Counted from the first letter of the stretch, positions 53,910 through 63,550 are shown. The stretch is DNA of 64,000 nucleotides from Kocuria palustris (GCF_016907795.1 NZ_JAFBCR010000001.1:2170001-2234000), one strand, 5' to 3'. A program made the numbers and translations. Notes: generated by a model from the letters alone, not told the origin.

Positions 53910-55100
53910 TCAGCCGGCGCGCACGATCCGGCGCGCCGAGCGGTGGCGCTGGAAGGTGATGCGGGCGCGCTCGTAGTGGGCGAGCAGCTGGTCTCCGATG
54001 GCCGCCCAGGTGCGGGACTCGACGGTCGCACGTGCGGCGCGGGCGAAGGCCGCCCGCTTGGCGTCATCGCCCACGAGGTCGCGGACGTGGTGCTCCAGCT
54101 GGCCCAGGTCGCCCGGGCGGTACAGCCAGCCGTTGCGGGACTGATCCACCAGGTCCAGGGGGCCGCCGCGGCCCGTGGCCACCACCGGGACGCCCGAGGC
54201 CATGGCCTCCTGGATCGTCTGGCAGAAGGTCTCGAACTCTCCGGGGTGCACGAAGACGTCGAACGAGGCCATGGTCCGGGCCAGGTCCTCGCCGCCCTGG
54301 AAGCCGGCGAAGTGCGCGTTCGGCAGCCTCCGGCGCAGAGCCTCCTTCTCCGGGCCCGAGCCGACGATCACCAGCCGGGAGTCCGGCAGGGCGTCCAGGC
54401 GGGCCAGGTCCTCGACCTGCTTCTCCGCTGCGAGCCGACCGACGTAGCCGATCAGCTTCCGGTCGCCGCCGATCTCCTGGCGCCAGGCCTCGTCTCTCTT
54501 GGCGGGATCGAAGCGCACGGCGTCCACGCCCCTGCGCCACATGTGCACGCGCTGCACCCCGTGCTCGTGCAGCTGGCGGATCGCGAACGTGGACGGCGCG
54601 AGCGTCACGGTCGCGAGGTTGTGCAGCGTCCGCACGTGGCCCCACAGCACGTCCTCGAGGAACGGGGCGCCGTAGCGGGCGGCGTAGCCGGGGATCTCGG
54701 TCTGGTAGACGGCCGCGCAGGGCACGCCGAGCTGGTGAGCGGCCTGGACGCCGCGCCAGCCGAGCACGAACGGGGAGGCCAGGTGGACCACGTCCGGGGC
54801 GAAGCGCTTGAGGATCCGGCGCACGGTCGCGGTCGGCCCCGCGGCCAGGCGGACGTCGGGGTAGCCGGTCAGCGGCACGGCCGGCAGGCGGTGGACGACG
54901 AGCCCGTCCAGGGACGGATGTCCGGCGGCGTCGCCATCGAGAGCCTCGACCGTGTGCGTCATCTGCAGCGGATCGGCGGCGGGGCAGATGACCATCGCAT
55001 GATGGCCCTGGGACCGAAGATGCTCGATCACGCGGATGACGGAGTGGGTGACTCCGTTCATATGGGGCAGGAACTGTTCGGCGATGACAGCGATTCTCAC
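53910..55100 (-). CDS. GT4 glycosyltransferase, GDP-mannose-dependent MgtA type
   Basis: A 396-residue GT-B fold transferase. The N-terminal acceptor half begins with MRIAVIAEQFLPHMNGVTHSV, typical of the MgtA/PimB-like alpha-mannosyltransferases. FVLGWRGVQAAHQLGVPCAAVYQTEIPGYA is also conserved. The donor half has GYVGRLAAEKQVEDL and the EX7E pair in GEFETFCQTIQEAMASG. In actinomycetes these enzymes add mannose to lipid carriers or glycolipids. The start is GTG 55100; a weak CACACT box lies 7 nt upstream. It converges with the 1041-residue gene (31 nt between stops) and is divergent from perM. Confidence 0.88.
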   Translation of the reverse strand: MRIAVIAEQFLPHMNGVTHSVIRVIEHLRSQGHHAMVICPAADPLQMTHTVEALDGDAAGHPSLDGLVVHRLPAVPLTGYPDVRLAAGPTATVRRILKRFAPDVVHLASPFVLGWRGVQAAHQLGVPCAAVYQTEIPGYAARYGAPFLEDVLWGHVRTLHNLATVTLAPSTFAIRQLHEHGVQRVHMWRRGVDAVRFDPAKRDEAWRQEIGGDRKLIGYVGRLAAEKQVEDLARLDALPDSRLVIVGSGPEKEALRRRLPNAHFAGFQGGEDLARTMASFDVFVHPGEFETFCQTIQEAMASGVPVVATGRGGPLDLVDQSRNGWLYRPGDLGQLEHHVRDLVGDDAKRAAFARAARATVESRTWAAIGDQLLAHYERARITFQRHRSARRIVRAG

Positions 55101-55241
55101 GCTGTCCAGTGTGGCGCTGCACGGGGCACGCGGCGTCGCCGAGCAGTGGCCTGGCGGTGAAGCCGATGTGAACTCATACCCGCCATCTGTGCGGTCCGTC
55201 TCCCCGGGGACTGGCAGGCGAGCGTGAGACCATGTGCGGCG

Positions 55242-56837
55242 ATGACCGATCGATCCGCTTCCCCGGCTTCCCCATCCGATCCGGAGTCCTCCGTCGCCCC
55301 TGGCGGGGCCCCGGAGGAGATCCCGGCCGTCTCGGTGCCCTGGCACCGCGGCGTGCTGCCCGGGCTGGGCATCTCTGTGCCCGTGCTCGCGCTCACCATG
55401 ATCGCGCTCGTGCTCTCGACCGTTCTGGGCGGCTTCGAGCATCTGCCCGCCGCGGTCGCGGGCGGGCTCGGTGCGCAGCTGTGGCTGCTTTCCCTCGGGG
55501 TCCCTGTCGACGTCCTGATCGCCCCGGCGGAGGGGCTGGGGGCCGAGGGAGGCGTGGTGAGCCTGGTGCCCCTGGGCCTCAGCGCGCTCACCGCCTGGCT
55601 GTCCTTCGCGGTCGGCGTGCGCATGGCACGGGGTGCGCCCTCGGGGGCCCGGCTCGGGGCCGCGGTGCTCACCGCGGGGCTCACCCACGCCGTGCTGGCC
55701 GCTGCGGTCGCGGTCGTGGCACGCACCCCGGCCTCGGCCGCCTCGCCGCTGTGGGCCCTGCTGATCGGCGGCTGGCTAGTCTGCCTCTTCATCGCGATCG
55801 GAGCCATGGTCGAGGAGGGCTCTGCGGCCGCCCTGGTGGGGCAGCGCACGGTCGCGCGAGCACAGCGGATGCGCCAGGACTACCGGTGGGCCGGATCCTA
55901 TCTCTGGGCGCTGCTGCGCGCCGGAGGCATCGGCGCCCTGTGCGCCGTGCTGGCCGGTGCGGTGTGCATGCTGCTGGCCCTGGCCACCGGGGCCGAGTCC
56001 ATGCTCGAGGCCCACCGCGCGCTCGGCACGGACATCCCCGGCGACATCGCCGTGGCGGTGCTGCACTTCGCCCTGCTGCCCAACCTCGTGCTGTGGGCCT
56101 CCGCCTGGGCCTCGGGTGCCGGCTTCGCGATCGGCGACGGCACCGCGATCACGCCGGCCGGAACCCAGGCCGAGGCACTGCCCATGCTGCCGGTGCTGGC
56201 GATCCTGCCCGGTCACGACCCGGCGCCGGCGCTGCTGGCCGCCCCTGTGCTGCTCGTGCTCGGCGGGTTCGCCGCCGGTCACTGGTTCGCCCGCGAGGGC
56301 GAGGACCACCTGGGCGAGTGGATCGCGGTGCGCCTGCCGAGCCGGTGGCTGTCCGCGCCCCTGGTCATCGTGCTGAGCTCGGTGCTGATCGGGGCGGTCG
56401 CGGGTGCGCTGATGCTGCTGCTGGGGGCGGTCTCCTCCGGATCCCTGGGACTGGGCGCCCTCACGGAGGTGGGTCCCGATCCTGCGCGCCTGGCGCTGGC
56501 CGTCGGGCTCGAGGTGGCGCTCGGGGCCCTGATCGCCCTGATCCTCAGCCCCTGGACGGACCATCGCCGTGCGGTGCGCACGGGCGCGGCAGCCGCCGAG
56601 CCGGAGGCGGGTGCTTCCGAGGACGACGAGCTGTGGAGCGTCCAGGACGAGGACGAGCGGGCTCGGCAGGAGGCGGCCTCGCGCGCCGAGGCGGACCGCC
56701 AGCGGGAGGCGCGCCGACGCGCGGAGATCAAGCAGGGTCGCCGCCAGCGCGCCGAGGCCGTGCAGGCCAAGAGGCAGCGCAGGGAGTCCGCGGACGAGCG
56801 CCGTCGGCGCAGGCGCAAGGCCGTCCGCGACCGCTGA
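55242..56837 (+). CDS. DUF6350 membrane protein (PerM-like)
   Basis: A 531-residue membrane protein with about ten predicted helices (VLPGLGISVPVLALTMIALVLSTVLGG to ALGALIALIL) and a 90-residue highly charged coiled tail (EADRQREARRRAEIK). Position directly before purN-purH and the fold pattern match DUF6350, the family of M. tuberculosis PerM (Rv0955), a division-linked membrane protein. Assignment rests on synteny plus topology. ATG 55242 is chosen; GTG 55224 in the same frame is an alternative. In mycobacteria the family is needed in chronic infection and at low Mg2+. Confidence 0.82.
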   Translation: MTDRSASPASPSDPESSVAPGGAPEEIPAVSVPWHRGVLPGLGISVPVLALTMIALVLSTVLGGFEHLPAAVAGGLGAQLWLLSLGVPVDVLIAPAEGLGAEGGVVSLVPLGLSALTAWLSFAVGVRMARGAPSGARLGAAVLTAGLTHAVLAAAVAVVARTPASAASPLWALLIGGWLVCLFIAIGAMVEEGSAAALVGQRTVARAQRMRQDYRWAGSYLWALLRAGGIGALCAVLAGAVCMLLALATGAESMLEAHRALGTDIPGDIAVAVLHFALLPNLVLWASAWASGAGFAIGDGTAITPAGTQAEALPMLPVLAILPGHDPAPALLAAPVLLVLGGFAAGHWFAREGEDHLGEWIAVRLPSRWLSAPLVIVLSSVLIGAVAGALMLLLGAVSSGSLGLGALTEVGPDPARLALAVGLEVALGALIALILSPWTDHRRAVRTGAAAAEPEAGASEDDELWSVQDEDERARQEAASRAEADRQREARRRAEIKQGRRQRAEAVQAKRQRRESADERRRRRRKAVRDR

Positions 56838-56850
56838 GCCCCGGCCCTCT

Positions 56851-57348
56851 TCAGGAGGTCGGCCCGTCCGCCGGAGCATCCTGGGCGGAGCCCGGCAGGA
56901 TCGCTTCGCGCAGCCCGTCCTCGAGCTCCTGCTGGCAGGACGACGTCCCGGCGATCGTCACCGAGCTCGACATGCAGGTGTCGTAGGCGGAGACCTGGTC
57001 CCAGAACAGCAGCCGCGCGCCGCCGCCGATCAGGCTCCACAGCCCGATGACCAGCGCGATGACTGAGGTCATGATGATGGTGGCCTTGCGCGGTGCGCGA
57101 CGGATCCGCGCCAGCGCCACGACGGCCAGGATCATCCCGGCCACGGCGGCCACGAGTCCGGCCAGCGTCATCCACAGCGGCCCGGAGCTCAGCAGCATGG
57201 CCGCGCCCACCGCCAGCAGCGCGATCAGCGCGGTGCCCGCGGGCCCGCTGAGCACGCGCGGCTCCTGCTCCTCGCCGCCTGGCCCGCCGTCGCCGCCCGG
57301 TCCCGGTCGCGGGGTCGTGGGGCTCGGAGGGGGAGGTGCGGAGCTCAT
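56851..57348 (-). CDS. Proline-rich membrane protein, unknown
   Basis: A 165-residue protein. Residues 1-40 are Pro/Gly-rich. Three hydrophobic helices (about 43-57, 62-82 and 92-112) are followed by an extracytoplasmic tail of 50 residues with two Cys. It ends 14 bases after the perM-like stop (convergent) and is divergent from purN. ATG 57348 lies 7 nt after a TAGACT box. Confidence 0.6.
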   Translation of the reverse strand: MSSAPPPPSPTTPRPGPGGDGGPGGEEQEPRVLSGPAGTALIALLAVGAAMLLSSGPLWMTLAGLVAAVAGMILAVVALARIRRAPRKATIIMTSVIALVIGLWSLIGGGARLLFWDQVSAYDTCMSSSVTIAGTSSCQQELEDGLREAILPGSAQDAPADGPTS

Positions 57349-57355
57349 GGCCACG

Positions 57356-57361
57356 AGTCTA
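57356..57361 (-). promoter_or_regulatory. -10 box of the Pro-rich membrane protein gene
   Basis: Minus-strand TAGACT, 7 nt, then ATG 57348. Confidence 0.6.
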
Positions 57362-57453
57362 CGGGCCGGGCCTGCGCCGATCGCACCGGTGGCCCGCAGG
57401 GCCGGGCACGGGCAGACACCCGACGGCTGACGCGGCGGCTGCTCGGGCGCCGA

Positions 57454-57459
57454 TAGGAT
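57454..57459 (+). promoter_or_regulatory. -10 box of purN
   Basis: TAGGAT, 7 nt, then ATG 57467. Confidence 0.6.
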
Positions 57460-57466
57460 TCCAGAC

Positions 57467-58027
57467 ATGCGCCTCGTCATCCTCCTCTCCGGCTCCGGGA
57501 CCACCGCACAGGCTCTGCTCGATGCCGTCGCCGACGGCCGGATCCCTGCCGAGATCGTCGCTGTGGGAGCCGACAAGGACTGCGCCGGGCTCGAGCGCGC
57601 CCGTGCCGCAGGCGTCGAGGACTTCCTCGTGGCGCCGTCGTCGTACTCCGACCGCCCCAGCTGGAACCGCGCGCTCCAGTCCGCGGTGGCCGAGCGCGAG
57701 CCCGACCTGGTGATCCTGGCCGGGTTCATGCGGATCCTCGACGCGCAGTTCGTGGCAGCGTTCGCCGATCGCCTGATCAACACCCATCCGGCCCTGCTGC
57801 CGTCCTTCCCCGGCGCCCACGGCGTGCGCGACGCCCTCGCCCACGGGGTGAAGATCACCGGCGCCACGGTCCACCGCGTGGTCCCGGAGGTCGATGCGGG
57901 GCAGATCCTGGCCCAGACCGCCGTCGCCGTGGCCCCGGAGGACGACGAGGACTCGCTGCACGAGCGGATCAAGGCCGCCGAGCGGGAGCTGCTCGTGGAC
58001 ACGGTCGCCCAGCTCTCCCGCGGCTGA
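57467..58027 (+). CDS. purN: Phosphoribosylglycinamide formyltransferase
   Basis: A 186-residue PurN, the third step of purine synthesis, which transfers a formyl group from formyl-tetrahydrofolate to GAR. VILLSGSGTTAQALLDA binds phosphate, and the catalytic Asn-His pair lies in RLINTHPALLPSFPGAHGV. The catalytic Asp is in PEVDAGQILAQ. Length is usual. purH follows after 95 nt with its own TAGACT box at 58060. Confidence 0.96.
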   Translation: MRLVILLSGSGTTAQALLDAVADGRIPAEIVAVGADKDCAGLERARAAGVEDFLVAPSSYSDRPSWNRALQSAVAEREPDLVILAGFMRILDAQFVAAFADRLINTHPALLPSFPGAHGVRDALAHGVKITGATVHRVVPEVDAGQILAQTAVAVAPEDDEDSLHERIKAAERELLVDTVAQLSRG

Positions 58028-58059
58028 GCAGGGCACAGGCGCCTTCCCTCCACGGGTCC

Positions 58060-58065
58060 TAGACT
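58060..58065 (+). promoter_or_regulatory. -10 box for purH
   Basis: TAGACT gives a leader of about 50 nt before the purH GTG. Confidence 0.45.
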
Positions 58066-58122
58066 GGTGCGCGCGCCGGAAGCGGCGCCGAGCCCCGATC
58101 CACCATCAGGAAGTGACCGTCT

Positions 58123-59739
58123 GTGAGCCAGAACCAGCTGGACCGCCTGCCCCTGAAGCGCGCGCTGATCTCCGTCTACGACAAGACCGGTCTGGAGGAG
58201 CTCGCCCAGGGCCTGCACTCCGCCGGAGTCTCCCTCGTCTCGACCGGCTCCACGGCCAAGCGCATCGCCGAGGCCGGCGTTCCCGTGACCGAGGTCGCCG
58301 ACCTGACCGGGTTCCCCGAGTGCCTCGAGGGCCGGGTGAAGACCCTGCACCCGCGCGTGCACGCCGGCATCCTGGCCGATCGCCGCAAGGACGACCACGT
58401 CCGGCAGCTGCAGCAGCTCGAGATCGAGTCCTTCGACCTGGTGGTCGTGAACCTGTACCCGTTCGCCGAGACCGTACGCTCCGGCGCCGGGCGAGACGAG
58501 GTCGTCGAGCAGATCGACATCGGCGGGCCGTCCATGGTCCGCGCGGCAGCCAAGAACCACCCGTCCGTGGCCGTGGTCGTGGACCCGGCCCGCTACGACG
58601 ACGTCGTGGCGGCCGCCTCGGACGGCGGGTTCGACCTGGCCGCGCGCCGCCGCCTGGCCGCCGCCGCCTTCTCGCACACGGCCGCCTACGACACCGCCGT
58701 GGCCGAGTGGACCCAGAAGACGCTGCTTGCGGACGACCCGCAGGCGGACCTGGTCATGCCGCCGTACGCCGGTCTGGGCTTCGAGCGCGCCGAGACCCTG
58801 CGCTACGGCGAGAACCCCCACCAGGCCGCGGCCCTCTACCTGGATCAGGCGGCGTCTGCGGGCATCGCCCAGGCCGAGCAGCTGCACGGCAAGGCCATGT
58901 CCTACAACAACTACGTCGACGCCGACGCCGCTCTGCGCACCGTGGGCGACTTCGACGAGCCCGCCGTGGCGGTCGTCAAGCACAACAATCCGTGCGGTCT
59001 GGCCGTGGCCACACCGGGCGCCGAGGACCCGGTGGCTGACGCCCACCGCAAGGCCCACGCCTGCGATCCGCTCTCGGCCTACGGCGGAGTGATCGCTGTG
59101 AACCGGCCGGTGAGCGAGGCCATGGCCCGCACCGTCAAGGACATCTTCACCGAGGTCGTGGTGGCTCCGGACTTCGAGCCGGACGCCCTGGAGATCCTCA
59201 CGCAGAAGAAGAACATCCGCCTGCTGCGCCTGCCGGAGGGCTTCGACCGCGATCCGCTCGAGTTCCGTCAGATCTCCGGCGGCGCGCTGATGCAGGTGGC
59301 CGATCGCAGCCAGGCCGAGGGCGACGATCCCGCGAACTGGACGCTCGTGGCCGGTCAGGCCGCCGATGAGCAGACCTTGGCCGATCTGGCCTTCGCCTGG
59401 AAGGCGCTGCGCCCGGTGAAGTCGAACGCGATCCTGCTCGCCGATGACGGCGCCACGGTCGGCATCGGCATGGGCCAGGTCAACCGCGTGGACTCGTGCC
59501 GCCTGGCGGTCGAGCGGGCGAACACCCTGGACTCGGACGGCAAGCGCCGCGCCGAGGGCTCCGTCGCCGCCTCGGACGCGTTCTTCCCGTTCGCCGACGG
59601 CCTGGAGGTGCTGCTGCAGGCCGGTGTGCGGGCCGTGGTCCAGCCCGGCGGGTCGATCCGCGACGAGGAGGTCATCGCGGCCGCGGAGGCCGCCGGAGTG
59701 ACCATGTACACGACCGGGGCGCGCCACTTCTTCCACTGA
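58123..59739 (+). CDS. purH: AICAR transformylase/IMP cyclohydrolase
   Basis: A 538-residue bifunctional enzyme for the last two steps of IMP synthesis. The N-terminal MGS-like cyclohydrolase domain (to about 200) begins [17 protein letters not shown], with [13 protein letters not shown] and [15 protein letters not shown]. The C-terminal transformylase carries [25 protein letters not shown] (catalytic His-Asn) and the terminal end [28 protein letters not shown]. Start GTG 58123 with AGGAAG upstream. Confidence 0.97.
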   Translation: MSQNQLDRLPLKRALISVYDKTGLEELAQGLHSAGVSLVSTGSTAKRIAEAGVPVTEVADLTGFPECLEGRVKTLHPRVHAGILADRRKDDHVRQLQQLEIESFDLVVVNLYPFAETVRSGAGRDEVVEQIDIGGPSMVRAAAKNHPSVAVVVDPARYDDVVAAASDGGFDLAARRRLAAAAFSHTAAYDTAVAEWTQKTLLADDPQADLVMPPYAGLGFERAETLRYGENPHQAAALYLDQAASAGIAQAEQLHGKAMSYNNYVDADAALRTVGDFDEPAVAVVKHNNPCGLAVATPGAEDPVADAHRKAHACDPLSAYGGVIAVNRPVSEAMARTVKDIFTEVVVAPDFEPDALEILTQKKNIRLLRLPEGFDRDPLEFRQISGGALMQVADRSQAEGDDPANWTLVAGQAADEQTLADLAFAWKALRPVKSNAILLADDGATVGIGMGQVNRVDSCRLAVERANTLDSDGKRRAEGSVAASDAFFPFADGLEVLLQAGVRAVVQPGGSIRDEEVIAAAEAAGVTMYTTGARHFFH

Positions 59740-59751
59740 GGCTCCCCGCCG

Positions 59752-59800
59752 CCATGAGCTGAGGCCCCCGCACCGATGGTGCGGGGGCCTCAGCTCATGG
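59752..59800. terminator. Bidirectional terminator between purH and the VWA gene
   Basis: A perfect 23-bp stem (59752-59774 with 59778-59800) with a 3-nt loop, the longest perfect hairpin seen in the window. Confidence 0.88.
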
Positions 59801-59810
59801 GCGCTGCGGA

Positions 59811-61457
59811 TCAGCGATCGACCGTGGAGAGCCCCTCCAGGAACGCCTGCTGCAGCTGCTGCTCATCCGTGGCCTGGTGGTAGGTGCCGCCGGTGACGCC
59901 CGCGATCGCGCCCAGGGCGACCTGATCGGCGTCATCGGAGATGCCCAGAGTCACGATGCGCACGGGCTTGGCCGGGTCCTGCTCCCGCTCGAGCGTGCTG
60001 ATGAGCTCCTCCATGCGCATGGGGTCGTCTTGGCCGTAGACCTGCTGGCCGCCGTCGGAGACCAGGATCACCGCGTTGAGCTGACCGGGCTGCCAGTTGC
60101 GCTGCTGCTCACGGAAGGCCGCGAGCGTGGTCTCGTAGAGCTCGGTCTCGCCGCCCTCCTTGTACTCGGCCTGGGCCATCTCCGCCTGGAGGGCCTCGCG
60201 CTGGGTGCGCCCGTCCTCCCCGTGGACCTCCTCCTCGATGCCGCGCACCGGCTGCAGCTCGATGTAGGGCTCTCCTTCGGGGCCCATGTCCCTGGAGAAC
60301 AGCCACAGTCCCAGGCTGTCGCGGGCCGGGAACAGCTGTGCGCCCATGGACAGGGTGCCCATGGTGGAGTCCCAGCGGGTCTGGCCGCTGTCCTCCTCCT
60401 CGCCCATGGAGCCGGAGGCATCCACGACCACCAGCGCATTGAGGGGGGCCGACTGACGGTCGTAGGTCTCGGCCACCTGGTCGTAGGCGGCGCGATCCTC
60501 GATCTCCAGCCGTTCGGGGATCTCGATCGAGCGGTCGTCCTCGAGCGGTGCACCGTCGGCGGGGCGCAGGCCGGCATCGGCCAGGGCCTCGCGCCCCTCG
60601 CCGGTCTCGAACCAGGCGGTGATCTCGTCGGCGGCGGTCTGCACGGAGTTCGAGCTCGACAGCGAGCCGCTGGTGACCATCAGGGGGTAGTCCAGGAAGG
60701 CCGTGCCGCTGTCCGGCACGCCGGCGCGCAGATCGGAGGCGGCGTCGTCATCGAGCAGGTCGTGCTCGGCCACGATCGACTGGCCGCCGTCCTGTTCGAC
60801 GGCTTCGAGCAGCCCGGTCGCGTCCAGCAGCGGGGAGGAGACGTCCTGGGTCTGGGCGCGCAGCGTCAGCGCTTCCTGGGCCGCCGCGGGGTCGACCTTC
60901 TCGCTCTGCGCCTCGGCGGTCACCGCCTGCATGGCCGCCTGGGCGCCGCCGTCGTCGAGGGGATCGCCCATGCGGGCGCTGTTCTCCTCGAGCAGCTCGG
61001 TCCAGGTGCCGGGCAGGTCCTCGGAGCCGTCTGCGGAGGCCACGACGACGGGGGAGGAGGCCAGGGACGGGGTGTGCCTCTGCACCGCGTCGTCGAAGCC
61101 CGACTCATCGACGCGCCCGGAGGAGTCCGGGATCCAGAGGGGCTCGGAGAGCTGGCCGCTGCTCGCGCGCTCGGCGGTCTGCGCGCTGGACTGCTCCACG
61201 ACGTCCAGGCGGACGCAGGAGTCGGCTTCGATCGGCTTGTGCTCGAGCGCCCGGGCCATCTCGGGCGTGGCCGCCACGGCGATGCGCACGGTGGATTCGC
61301 AGGAGGAGGGGGTTCCGCCGGTCCCGCCGGCGGTCACGGCCCACAGCCCTGCACCGCCGACCACGAGAAGTCCGGCGGCGCCGACGATCGCCCAGCGGCC
61401 GCCGGACTTCGTCTTCTCCGCTTCGCGCGCGGCGCGGCGTGCATCGCCGTTGGTCAT
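59811..61457 (-). CDS. Membrane-anchored protein with solute-binding-like and VWA domains
   Basis: A 548-residue protein. Residues 22-44 form a signal anchor. Residues about 54-310 resemble an extracellular solute-binding protein fold (TVRIAVAATPEMARALEH, then SGQLSEPLWIPDSS). Residues about 340-548 are a von Willebrand A domain with a complete MIDAS start D346-S348-S350 (VVDASGSMGE), a threonine in ETELYETTLAAF, and SDGG. VWA domains bind partners through a divalent metal. Similar SBP-VWA proteins occur in actinomycetes without assigned function. GGAGGAGA lies 5 nt before the ATG. Confidence 0.85.
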   Translation of the reverse strand: MTNGDARRAAREAEKTKSGGRWAIVGAAGLLVVGGAGLWAVTAGGTGGTPSSCESTVRIAVAATPEMARALEHKPIEADSCVRLDVVEQSSAQTAERASSGQLSEPLWIPDSSGRVDESGFDDAVQRHTPSLASSPVVVASADGSEDLPGTWTELLEENSARMGDPLDDGGAQAAMQAVTAEAQSEKVDPAAAQEALTLRAQTQDVSSPLLDATGLLEAVEQDGGQSIVAEHDLLDDDAASDLRAGVPDSGTAFLDYPLMVTSGSLSSSNSVQTAADEITAWFETGEGREALADAGLRPADGAPLEDDRSIEIPERLEIEDRAAYDQVAETYDRQSAPLNALVVVDASGSMGEEEDSGQTRWDSTMGTLSMGAQLFPARDSLGLWLFSRDMGPEGEPYIELQPVRGIEEEVHGEDGRTQREALQAEMAQAEYKEGGETELYETTLAAFREQQRNWQPGQLNAVILVSDGGQQVYGQDDPMRMEELISTLEREQDPAKPVRIVTLGISDDADQVALGAIAGVTGGTYHQATDEQQLQQAFLEGLSTVDR

Positions 61458-61805
61458 GGGTCTCTCCTCCCGGGGGCGCCGCTCTCACTGCCACATGAGA
61501 GGGGCGGGCACGCTGGCGAAGGGGGCCCGGGACAGCCGGGGTCGCAGCGCAGGCTGTTGCAGTCTGGCACGGGCCGGAGCAGAGGAGCAGGCTGTGGCCG
61601 TCCCCACTCCGGGGGAGCTCTGTCCCGAAAAGGGTCCTGCTCTGCGGTCAATGAATAATGTCCTATACGATGCGCTGCCTCCGACTCCTCGTCGAGCGAA
61701 TGTGACGGAGCAGGCGAGGCAGGGCGGCCCAGCAGCGAGGCTGAGCGCCCGGTCGCATCGGGCGTGCTTTGTGATGCGCTCCGGGTGAGCCAGACTGAGG
61801 GGGTG
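61458..61805. other. 348-bp divergent intergenic region with an A+T-rich patch
   Basis: It separates the divergent VWA and LacI-type genes. An unusually A+T-rich patch at 61648-61671 includes TATACG/TACGAT-like boxes suited to a promoter. No clear operator for a LacI-type protein and no second gene are seen; a 45-codon ATG frame at 61651-61788 has no ribosome-binding site and is not supported. Confidence 0.45.
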
Positions 61806-62891
61806 ATGGAAGAGCAGAGCAGCGCCCCAGCAGACGATCCTGTGCCGTCGGAGGCCGCTCAGGGGCCGTCCGCGTCCAAGGGCCGGGCGCCCACCATCTA
61901 CGACGTCGCGCGGAGGGCGGGGGTCGCTCCCTCGACCGTCTCCCGCGCGTTCGCCCGCCCGGGACGCGTGTCCTTCGAGACCGCCGAGCGCATCCGCGCC
62001 GCGGCCGACGAGCTCGGCTACCGCGCCCGCACGATCACTCGGCGCACCGATGCCCGCGAGGGCACCCGCATGATCGCCCTCGTGCTCAGCGACCTCTCCA
62101 ACCCCGTGTACGTCGATCTGCTGCGGGGGGCCGAGGAGGCCGCCGCCGACGCCGACTACACGATCGTGCTGGCCAACTCGCAGGAGACCGTCAAGAAGGA
62201 GCAGGAGGCGCTGGGGCGGGTCCTGCCGCTCGTGGACGGCGTTCTGATGGTCTCGTCCCGCATGTCGGACTCCGCCGTGCGGATGACGGCCAAGCAGAAG
62301 CCCACGATCATGCTCAACCGGGCCGTCTCCGGGGTGGTCTCCGTGGTCACGGACAACGCCATGGGCACCCGTCGGGCCGTCGAGCACCTGGTCTCGCAGA
62401 ACATCCGGGACATCTCCTACGTCGCCGGGCCGGAGGCCTCCTGGACCGACGGCATGCGATGGCGGGCCGTGCGGGAGACCGGAGCGGCGCTGCACGCGCG
62501 CATCCACCGGCTGGGGCCGGTCGCTCCCACGATCGCGGGCGGCCGGGCCGCAGCGCTGAGCTGGATGGAGCACCGCACTTCGGGAGTGATCTGCTACAAC
62601 GACCTCATGGCGGTGGGGTTCGTGCGCACCCTGCAGGAGCACGGGCTCTCGGTCCCGCGCGACGCCGCGGTGATCGGATACGACAACATCATGCTGCTGC
62701 CGTACGTCTCCCCGAGCATGTCCACGATCGCCGCCCCCGTGCACGCGATCGGCGCCACGGCCACGAAGAACCTCGTGGCCATGATCCGCGGAGCCCAGCC
62801 GACCTCCAGCCGGCCCCTGGTCCTGCCGAGCAAGCTCGTGGTGCGCCAGTCGAGCCGGGTCCTGGAGACGCCCACGCTCAGACGGCGCTGA
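61806..62891 (+). CDS. LacI-family transcriptional regulator
   Basis: A 361-residue LacI/GalR repressor. The helix-turn-helix (about 31-80) is typical: TIYDVARRAGVAPSTVSRAFARPGRVSFETAERIRAAADELGYR. The periplasmic-binding-like sensor follows, with IALVLSDLSNPVYVDLLRG, VSSRMSD, and ICYNDLMAVGFVRTLQEHG, IGYDNI. The N-terminus has a 30-residue extension. No sugar or transport genes are adjacent, so the ligand is open. GTG 61803 and ATG 61806 are adjacent possible starts; a CAGACT box precedes them by 6-9 nt. Confidence 0.9.
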   Translation: MEEQSSAPADDPVPSEAAQGPSASKGRAPTIYDVARRAGVAPSTVSRAFARPGRVSFETAERIRAAADELGYRARTITRRTDAREGTRMIALVLSDLSNPVYVDLLRGAEEAAADADYTIVLANSQETVKKEQEALGRVLPLVDGVLMVSSRMSDSAVRMTAKQKPTIMLNRAVSGVVSVVTDNAMGTRRAVEHLVSQNIRDISYVAGPEASWTDGMRWRAVRETGAALHARIHRLGPVAPTIAGGRAAALSWMEHRTSGVICYNDLMAVGFVRTLQEHGLSVPRDAAVIGYDNIMLLPYVSPSMSTIAAPVHAIGATATKNLVAMIRGAQPTSSRPLVLPSKLVVRQSSRVLETPTLRRR

Positions 62892-62920
62892 GACCGCCCG
62901 CCCCGAACGCCCGTTCCGGA

Positions 62921-62926
62921 TAGGAT
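62921..62926 (+). promoter_or_regulatory. -10 box of the TetR gene
   Basis: TAGGAT, 6 nt, then ATG 62933. Confidence 0.65.
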
Positions 62927-62932
62927 CGGGAC

Positions 62933-63550
62933 ATGCCCAGGGTCAGCGATCAGTTCCGCGCCGCACGGCGTCAGGCCGTCCTGGACGCCGCCTCCGAGTG
63001 CTTCCTGGCCCACGGCTACCGCGGCGCCTCGATGCATCAGATCATCGCGGCCACCGGGCTCTCCGCCGGTGCGCTCTACCACCACTTCCCCGGGGGCAAG
63101 GCCGAGCTGGTCTCCGAGTGCGTGCGCACGGGCCTGAACGGCGTCCTGGAGGCCATCTCCCCGGCGGATCCGCGCACCGAGCAGCCGCAGGAGGGCTTCC
63201 AGCCCGATGCCTGGCTCGTGGGCGCGCTCGAGCAGCTGGCTGCCTCGCCGCGGCTGGCCCGGCTGCTGCTGATCACCTGGGCCGAAGCGGCCGTGGATCC
63301 CGCGGTCGCCGAGCTGATGGGCACCCACCAGGAGACGCTGCGCTCGGCGATCGACCGCGTCTTCGCCGACTGGGCCGTCGCCGAGCTGGGGCTGGCAGAG
63401 GCCAGCGCCCGACAGTGGGTCGAGATGTTCTCCCAGGCGGTGCTCTCCGTGCTGCAGGGCTGGGTCGTGCAGTCGGCGCTGCTGCCGGGCTTCGACCACG
63501 AGGCCTACCTGGACTACGCCCGCACGCTCGTGGCCTCCGACGAGGGCTGA
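62933..63550 (+). CDS. TetR/AcrR-family transcriptional regulator
   Basis: A 205-residue regulator. The DNA-binding domain (7-60) has ARRQAVLDAASECFLAHGYRGASMHQIIAATGLSAGALYHHFPGGKAELV, classic TetR. The C-terminal part is helical and Trp-containing (VEMFSQAVLSVLQGWVVQ) with no family clue to the ligand. Transcription starts at or next to its ATG. It precedes the carbonic-anhydrase-like gene, which has its own promoter. Confidence 0.92.
   Translation: MPRVSDQFRAARRQAVLDAASECFLAHGYRGASMHQIIAATGLSAGALYHHFPGGKAELVSECVRTGLNGVLEAISPADPRTEQPQEGFQPDAWLVGALEQLAASPRLARLLLITWAEAAVDPAVAELMGTHQETLRSAIDRVFADWAVAELGLAEASARQWVEMFSQAVLSVLQGWVVQSALLPGFDHEAYLDYARTLVASDEG

Noticed and set aside
61651-61788. 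45-codon ORF before the LacI-type gene
   Set aside because: No ribosome-binding site, no leaderless promoter at the right distance and no protein-like composition.
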